This document shows, piece by piece, positions 60,101 through 64,000 of a DNA stretch of 64,000 bases. Under the pieces are notes generated by a model, which was not told where the DNA came from, made no database searches, and was given only the letters and a program-made list of their open reading frames with translations. Made by a program: the position numbers and the translations under genes. Location of the stretch: NCBI GenBank assembly GCA_052103955.1, contig JBQELO010000003.1, positions 1 through 64,000 of the forward strand. Direction: 5' to 3'. Every line of letters starts with the position of its first letter. Position 1 is the first letter of the stretch. This DNA is from Paenalcaligenes sp052103955 (lineage in GTDB: Bacteria > Pseudomonadota > Gammaproteobacteria > Burkholderiales > Burkholderiaceae_B).

Positions 60101-60307
60101 ATGAACTCTTGGGGCTTCAATAAAAGCAACTACTGGAACCCCATCTTGGTCTTTGACGCCTACGCCAGCTATCAAATTCAAGAAAACCTGAATGTAGACA
60201 TCGCGGTGAGCAACATCACCAACCAGTACTACTTAGACCCCATGGCACGTACTGCCCTTCCCGCACCAGGACGCACTATACGCATGGGCTTAACGGCGCG
60301 TTTCTAA
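57152..60307 (+). CDS. TonB-dependent outer-membrane receptor
   Basis: The 1051-residue protein has a signal peptide (PLVYAMILAFCAGQAQAQP), a TonB box-like HTITVKG near residue 50, a plug (about 65-200: DLFKGLNGVYAGDSRNSGAL) and a large barrel that ends in aromatic Phe (RMGLTARF). It is longer than most siderophore receptors (about 700-800), and has big extracellular loops, so a larger ligand such as a haem carrier or protein is possible. Iron regulation is suggested by the AraC gene and the Fur-like site. Confidence 0.88.
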   Translation: MYAVSSSLEKKHTLKPLVYAMILAFCAGQAQAQPVGIPGNSSSSTDRTSKLHTITVKGNQETSDEAGKSDVYAKDISNVYAGKDEIELYKGSSAGDLFKGLNGVYAGDSRNSGALDPNIRGIQGEGRIPLTVDGTEQATSVWLGPAGVANRNYVDPNMISSILVEKGVSGSTGAVGMGGTVQIRTLQVDDIVKHGESFGIELKAETATNSTKPNERSFGVFGRDYRDIPGAVFDKGGTNGVHLPSDIAQARLPKAGNGGKDFNLEDHSYRLAIANKSEHLDVLAAYSYRTRGNYFSGKNNSDKYEHDSWQEQAKQDNHPSYTFPRVSYIAKYYQPGDEVLNTSSELETTLLKGTLRLPHDQSIDVGYMRSNHKFGENVPWNVVWAIHALDGYGEKTIAQNENPYSRVKQDTWNLNYAWNPEGNPYINLKAGVWLTQSDSARHQNGDVIFGTQGDGWNGRDNDWDNYTDCHIHGRDMPMCANVPNTPPEKASNEDGRYNITARALQITDHRRTGFNLSNAMTLHPTLDLSLSADITREKLKQRDASEDLKHLTELTWGINHMGPRSGTRQQWNFGFNFDWRPTDWLQVNAGARYSDYWSYDDKLADMRSQQHPHWAIQPSLKGYHYRIQRLMTDQEVDAYNNKIIENLSTRYERYKENWQVMYDFDPTFVDGPLKSPEEFLTYSFEVGKVNGYRYTEESVFVPSGETHRDYAANNPFTNGEIDSTEQVANAQGQEGTVNKYIPVTSGGDRKPVYQDESEIKDKWEKPKKQKDHAWVPHIGLTAFITDDIRVYARYNEFVRFPSLFESSLAMAGSNKRSTGVAGNPEHAYNWEIGYVHDLSSYFPSLEYADLKVNYFHNRIKNYIDRDWDFNITQFAEKTMSGIELQTRIDTGKYFANFGGTYRIKQQLCDHDFAQTFTPIPGFSTGGEMPSCVDGGFPRTFARTSLQPQYSLNLDVGARLFNEDLLVGARAVYHSEAKNKDETAMNSWGFNKSNYWNPILVFDAYASYQIQENLNVDIAVSNITNQYYLDPMARTALPAPGRTIRMGLTARF

Positions 60308-60333
60308 ATTTATAGACGTAGGTGAGTGACTTT

Positions 60334-60362
60334 AGGCCGCTATGAGACAGCGGCCTTTTTTT
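60334..60362 (+). terminator. Intrinsic terminator after the TonB receptor
   Basis: AGGCCGCT/AGCGGCCT stem with a 7-base loop followed by a run of T residues. It ends 13 bases before the convergent pdxR gene. Confidence 0.88.
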
Positions 60363-60374
60363 ATATAACGCCAT

Positions 60375-61865
60375 TTACGGTTTTAACGCCTGCAACACAT
60401 GCGCCAACTTCTTCACCCCCACTTCCATCTCGCCGGGGGTATGCGCAGCAAAGCCCATTAAAAATCCCGACCTGTGTTTATCCGACGCATGCAAAGCTGT
60501 AAGACCTAGCAAATCTATGCCTGCACGCTTAGCCGTCGCTACAGCAACCGCCTCGGGTATAGGCTGTGTTAACAGGCACGGCATTTGCATCCCACCGGTT
60601 GGCACACGTGGTTCTAAAAAATCTGCTAGATGCGTGCGTACTAAACGTTCCAATACATCACGCCGTTCTGCGTATACTGCGCGCATATTACGTATGTGAG
60701 CACCAAAATGCCCTCCTTCGATGAAGCGGGCCAACGTCAGTTGAGGAATGGGCGCGCTGTGCCCGTCTAGCAAGGTACGCGCCACGGTCATGGGCTGCAC
60801 CAATTGCGAGGGCAAAATCATGTAGCCTATGCGCAATCCAGGAAATAGCGACTTGCTAAAGGTACCTATGTAAATGGTGCGCTCGTGTGGGTCTAGGCCT
60901 TGTACGCAGGCTTTGGGCTTACTGGCATAGTGGAATTCGCTGTCGTAGTCGTCTTCAATAATCCATGCTTGTTCTCGCTGGGCCCACTCTATGATGGCTA
61001 AGCGCCTGTCCAATGCCAGTGTTGCCCCTGTAGGAAACTGGTGCGAAGGGGTAAGGAACACCGCTTTCGCGCCAGCCTCTGCCTGTGCGGCCTGCAATAA
61101 CTCTACCTTCATGCCATCAGCATCTAAAGGCACTGGCACACAGGCTAAGCCCGCCGCATCAAAGGCTTTTCTCGCACCGTGATACACCGGGTCTTCAACA
61201 AAAATTCGGTCGCCTGCATCCAGCAACACAGTGGCGCACAAGGTTAACGCCTGCTGTGAACTGGTCAAGATGAGCACCCTGTCTGGCGTAGCATGGGCAC
61301 CGCGCTCTAGGTTGACGTAATCTGCAATCGCCCTACGCAGTGTTTCTACTCCTTGTGGGGCACTGTGCAGCAAAGCTTGTGTGCCATATTGCTTCAATTC
61401 TAAGCGTTGTAAGCGTTCCCACGTGTGCAGGGGAAAATTACGGGTTTCAGGCACACCCGGCGCAAATGCACGCGGCGCAACAAAATCGCGCAAACCGCCA
61501 CTCTCAAACATCGCTGTGCCACGTTGGCTTAAACGCAGTAGAGGTTTAGCCGCGCTAGCCCGACGTACTACCCCTCGTCCGGGTAAATGCTGCACTTGTT
61601 CTGAGACAAACGTACCACTGCCTGTACGGCGTTCAATAAACCCTTCCACATGCAGTTGGCTATAGGCCTCTTCTACCGTACCTCGCGATACGCCAAGCGA
61701 CGTAGACAACGCACGAGATGCCGGCAAGGCTTGGCCTACGTTAAGCGCCCCTTCCAAAATCAGTTGACGCACGGCCAGCCGTATACGCACGTGCAACGGT
61801 AATGCGCCATGTGCTGGGTCGTTCATCCATGCTTTAACGGATTCTAATTGGGCATGCTTAAACAA
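60375..61865 (-). CDS. pdxR: PdxR-type MocR transcription regulator
   Basis: The 496-residue protein joins a GntR winged helix (PLHVRIRLAVRQLILEGALN, then SRALSTSLGVSRGTVEEAYS) to an aminotransferase fold with a PLP-lysine region (YIGTFSKSLFPGLRIGYM, Lys in FSKSL). MocR proteins of this type sense PLP and control its synthesis or salvage. It is divergent from PLP-homeostasis and PdxY genes, so it most likely controls them. Confidence 0.85.
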   Translation of the reverse strand: MFKHAQLESVKAWMNDPAHGALPLHVRIRLAVRQLILEGALNVGQALPASRALSTSLGVSRGTVEEAYSQLHVEGFIERRTGSGTFVSEQVQHLPGRGVVRRASAAKPLLRLSQRGTAMFESGGLRDFVAPRAFAPGVPETRNFPLHTWERLQRLELKQYGTQALLHSAPQGVETLRRAIADYVNLERGAHATPDRVLILTSSQQALTLCATVLLDAGDRIFVEDPVYHGARKAFDAAGLACVPVPLDADGMKVELLQAAQAEAGAKAVFLTPSHQFPTGATLALDRRLAIIEWAQREQAWIIEDDYDSEFHYASKPKACVQGLDPHERTIYIGTFSKSLFPGLRIGYMILPSQLVQPMTVARTLLDGHSAPIPQLTLARFIEGGHFGAHIRNMRAVYAERRDVLERLVRTHLADFLEPRVPTGGMQMPCLLTQPIPEAVAVATAKRAGIDLLGLTALHASDKHRSGFLMGFAAHTPGEMEVGVKKLAHVLQALKP

Positions 61866-62044
61866 TGGTCTATATACCTTACAAAAAGTGGCTATGAATA
61901 CTAGGCCACTTAAGAGGTATAAAACAGTTAGGCCTTTGTCGCAATGTTGTGTTTCTCGTCAACCACACCTAGGCCTACTCTTTGTTCACGCGTTACCGTC
62001 TGCGCACGGTAGCCGTTTCACTCTTGATCAAAAAGGGGTAAGTA
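61866..62044. promoter_or_regulatory. Divergent control region of pdxR and the PLP genes
   Basis: An inverted repeat AAGTGGC/GCCACTT (61886-61892 and 61905-61911) overlaps the first of three TAGGCC words (61902, 61929, 61970). MocR regulators often bind repeated words between divergent genes. The three are spaced 27 and 41 bases apart. No other gene is seen. Confidence 0.45.
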
Positions 62045-62878
62045 ATGTCGGAAGCTGTAGGCACTCAAACCCGCCACGACAAACACGGGCTATATCCTCA
62101 GGCCACGACGGTTGAGGATTTTAAGCAAAACATTGCTGCGGTACAGGCACGCATAACCGCCGCTTGCCTACGTGCAGGGCGCGACCCGGCCAGCGTACGG
62201 TTGCTGCCCGTTAGCAAAACCAAACCCGAATCCAGCTTACGCTTGGCACATGCAGCGGGCTGTACGCTTCTGGGTGAAAACAAAGTGCAAGAGGCTTACC
62301 GAAAATGGGAAGCCATGCAGGATTTAACGAATTTGCACTGGTCTGTAATTGGGCATTTGCAAACCAATAAAGCCAAGCTAGTAGCCAAGTTCGCCAGTGA
62401 ATTCCAAGCCTTAGACAGCTTACGCGTGGCCGAAGCCTTAGACCGACGCTTACAAGTCGAAGGCCGATCCTTAGATGTGTTCGTGCAAGTTAACACCTCG
62501 GGTGAGGCTAGCAAATACGGCCTAGACCCCGAAGATGTACAAGCTTTTGTAGAGCAGTTGCCCGCCTTCTCGGCCTTGCGTGTACGCGGGTTCATGACCT
62601 TGGCCTTGTTTTCGGCAGAAGCTGAACGCGTACGCCAATGCTTTATTTTGCTGCGTAATTTACGAGATCAGCTACGTCAAAGTGCCCCTGCTGGTATGTC
62701 GCTAGACGAGTTATCCATGGGAATGTCGGGCGACTTTGAAATCGCCATTGAAGAGGGCTCCACCATCGTACGGGTAGGCCAAGCCATTTTTGGTGCTAGA
62801 CCCTTACCGGATAGCTATTACTGGCCTACCGCTGGGGCAGATGACACCGATGACGCTTCGGCGAGTGAGCAGCCATGA
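62045..62878 (+). CDS. yggS: PLP homeostasis protein (YggS/PLPBP family)
   Basis: The 277-residue protein has the YggS barrel: VRLLPVSKTKPESSLRLAHA (PLP Lys in VSKTK), LLGENKVQEAYRKWEAM, LHWSVIGHLQTNKAKLVAKF and LSMGMSGDFEIAIEEGSTIV. It carries PLP without catalysis. The N-terminus is longer than usual by about 20 residues. AGGGG lies upstream. ATGA overlap with pdxY. Confidence 0.9.
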   Translation: MSEAVGTQTRHDKHGLYPQATTVEDFKQNIAAVQARITAACLRAGRDPASVRLLPVSKTKPESSLRLAHAAGCTLLGENKVQEAYRKWEAMQDLTNLHWSVIGHLQTNKAKLVAKFASEFQALDSLRVAEALDRRLQVEGRSLDVFVQVNTSGEASKYGLDPEDVQAFVEQLPAFSALRVRGFMTLALFSAEAERVRQCFILLRNLRDQLRQSAPAGMSLDELSMGMSGDFEIAIEEGSTIVRVGQAIFGARPLPDSYYWPTAGADDTDDASASEQP

Positions 62879-63723
62879 ACCCACTCGCCATTGATGTAGT
62901 CTCCATACAATCCCAAGTGGTGTATGGACGCGTAGGCAATAATGTGGCTGTTCCCACCCTAGAGGCCTTAGGGCTATCGGTTGCCGCCGTACCTACTGTG
63001 TTGTTTAGCAATACGCCACACTACCCTTCTATGCACGGCGGCAGCATTGCCATAGAGTGGTTCGAGGGCTATTTGCAAGACTTAGCCGCACGCGGTGCGT
63101 TGCGATCATTACGTGCGCTGTTGGTAGGCTATTTAGGCGGCCCATCACAAGCCCTTGCCCTACTGCGTTGGGCGCACAACCTGTCTAGAGCAGGCATGAA
63201 CCCACGCATCGTCATCGACCCCGTGCTGGGTGATCACGACCACGGCATTTATGTGGACGACCGGCTAGTGCAAACCTATAGCCGCGACTTACTCCCCATG
63301 GCTGATGGCCTCACCCCCAATGGTTTTGAGCTAGCACAGCTAAGCGGTATGCCTGTAGACACAGTAGAAAATGTGATTACCGCTGCCCGCAGCTTGCTCA
63401 CCGCAAAAACACAATGGATTGCCGTCACCAGCGCAGCGCCTGACACGTGGGTACCCGGCGAGATGAAGGTGGTTCTGGTCACCCACACCGACTCCGAGGT
63501 CATTACACACCCTCGTCTGGACGCCGCCCCAAAAGGCACTGGCGACCTATTTTGTGCGGCCTTAACAGGCCATTGGCTAAATGGAACCAGCCTACCTAAA
63601 GCGGCTTTTTTAGCCTGTCAGCAAGTGGTACTGGCATTACGCCACACCCAACAAGCTCAGTGCGCCGAACTGCTGCTATCACCTGTTATTCGCTATCCCA
63701 CGATGGCCGATATGCACCTGTAG
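62875..63723 (+). CDS. pdxY: Pyridoxal kinase
   Basis: The 282-residue ribokinase-like protein has VVSIQSQVVYGRVGNNVAVP, then NTPHYPSMHGG and VIDPVLGDHDHGIYVDDRLV, and the C-terminal APKGTGDLFCAALTGHWLNG with the catalytic Asp. It phosphorylates pyridoxal with ATP. It overlaps the PLP-homeostasis gene and is followed by trpB after 34 bases. Confidence 0.92.
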   Translation: MNPLAIDVVSIQSQVVYGRVGNNVAVPTLEALGLSVAAVPTVLFSNTPHYPSMHGGSIAIEWFEGYLQDLAARGALRSLRALLVGYLGGPSQALALLRWAHNLSRAGMNPRIVIDPVLGDHDHGIYVDDRLVQTYSRDLLPMADGLTPNGFELAQLSGMPVDTVENVITAARSLLTAKTQWIAVTSAAPDTWVPGEMKVVLVTHTDSEVITHPRLDAAPKGTGDLFCAALTGHWLNGTSLPKAAFLACQQVVLALRHTQQAQCAELLLSPVIRYPTMADMHL

Positions 63724-63757
63724 CTTCTACAGAACACAGTATCTGGAGGTTCATCCC

Positions 63758-64000
63758 ATGACCACACAGTCTCATCTACATGAGCCTGGCGAAGACGGCT
63801 TTTTCGGGCCTTTTGGCGGTTGCTTCGTCAGCGAAACTTTGGCTCAAGCGGTAGAGGAACTACGCCTCGCCTATGAGCACTACCGGCATGACCCTGCTTT
63901 TATTACCGAGTATCAAGAAGAACTGGCCGACTATGTAGGTAGGCCATCGCCGGTGTATTACGCCAAACGTTTAAGCGAGGAAACGGGAGGCGCACGGATT
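63758..64000 (+). CDS. trpB: Tryptophan synthase beta, N-terminal part (runs off right edge)
   Basis: 81 codons are visible after GGAGGT: GFFGPFGGCFVSETLAQAVE, then YQEELADYVGRPSPVYYAKR and LSEETGGARI. This is the N-terminal region of TrpB, which joins indole and serine with PLP. The PLP lysine lies beyond the window. It follows the vitamin B6 cluster, which fits a PLP enzyme, though this may be chance. Confidence 0.9.
   Translation, partial: MTTQSHLHEPGEDGFFGPFGGCFVSETLAQAVEELRLAYEHYRHDPAFITEYQEELADYVGRPSPVYYAKRLSEETGGARI

Overview
The window suggests a betaproteobacterium, most likely Alcaligenaceae/Burkholderiales. This is inferred from host gene content and order; no rRNA or tRNA was recognised. 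About two thirds of it (1 to roughly 40,750) is a temperate myophage-type prophage that runs off the left edge. The rest (about 40,770-64,000) is host chromosome.

Prophage layout. On the minus strand, from 18,649 down to 1, lie the late genes: small and large terminase, DUF1073 portal, SPP1 gp7-like head protein, protease/scaffold with a probable nested scaffold start, cement protein, DUF2184 capsid, connectors, sheath, tube, a tail chaperone pair with a -1 slippery heptamer, tape measure, and a compact baseplate (Dit-like, plug, hub with transglycosylase and EF-hand, Gp138 spike, gp25-like, baseplate J, DUF2612, tail fibre cut by the window edge). From 24,017 down to about 19,900, also minus, is the right early operon: Cro-like, CII-like, NinB-like, Ref-like nuclease, replication proteins, DUF1064 nuclease and a Q-like protein. 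A LexA-type repressor is divergent at 24,090. The same roughly 16-bp operator occurs three times at 24,028-24,091 (OR) and three times at 29,472-29,532 (OL). OL overlaps a clear promoter with -35 TTGACT and a 17-bp spacer. From 29,921 to 40,720 on the plus strand is the left arm: zinc-knuckle protein, coiled-coil protein, ERF annealase, YqaJ exonuclease, SSB, YfdQ, PAPS-reductase-like protein and AlpA-type excisionase. Integrase and lysis genes are not in the window and may lie to the left.

The most interesting region is the roughly 4.4 kb between the repressor and OL, the position of rexAB in lambda. It holds two separately terminated plus-strand units. The first is an AT-rich three-gene set (adenine methylase, four-helix membrane protein, DGQHR-domain protein) with overlapping genes. 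The second is a small membrane protein followed by an LPO_1073/Vpar_1526-family protein, which share an IQAGG motif. Both look like lysogenically expressed cargo and are candidate defence or superinfection-exclusion systems. Other possible morons are a secreted protein inside the baseplate operon with its own terminator, and several single genes facing against their operons.

Host region. The prophage abuts a Tad-pilus-type gene (40,768-41,673) whose 3' end looks replaced. Then come a pilin-like gene, a TetR regulator, csaA, a branched-chain 2-oxoacid dehydrogenase operon (E1 alpha, E1 beta, E2, E3; minus strand), three GNAT acetyltransferases, a GbsR/MarR regulator, a thioesterase, a SnoaL-like protein and an ankyrin protein. 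An iron-uptake-like locus follows (FptX-like permease, methyltransferase, AraC regulator, large TonB receptor, two Fur-like sites). Last is a vitamin B6 cluster (PdxR-type MocR regulator, PLP-homeostasis protein, PdxY) and the start of trpB.
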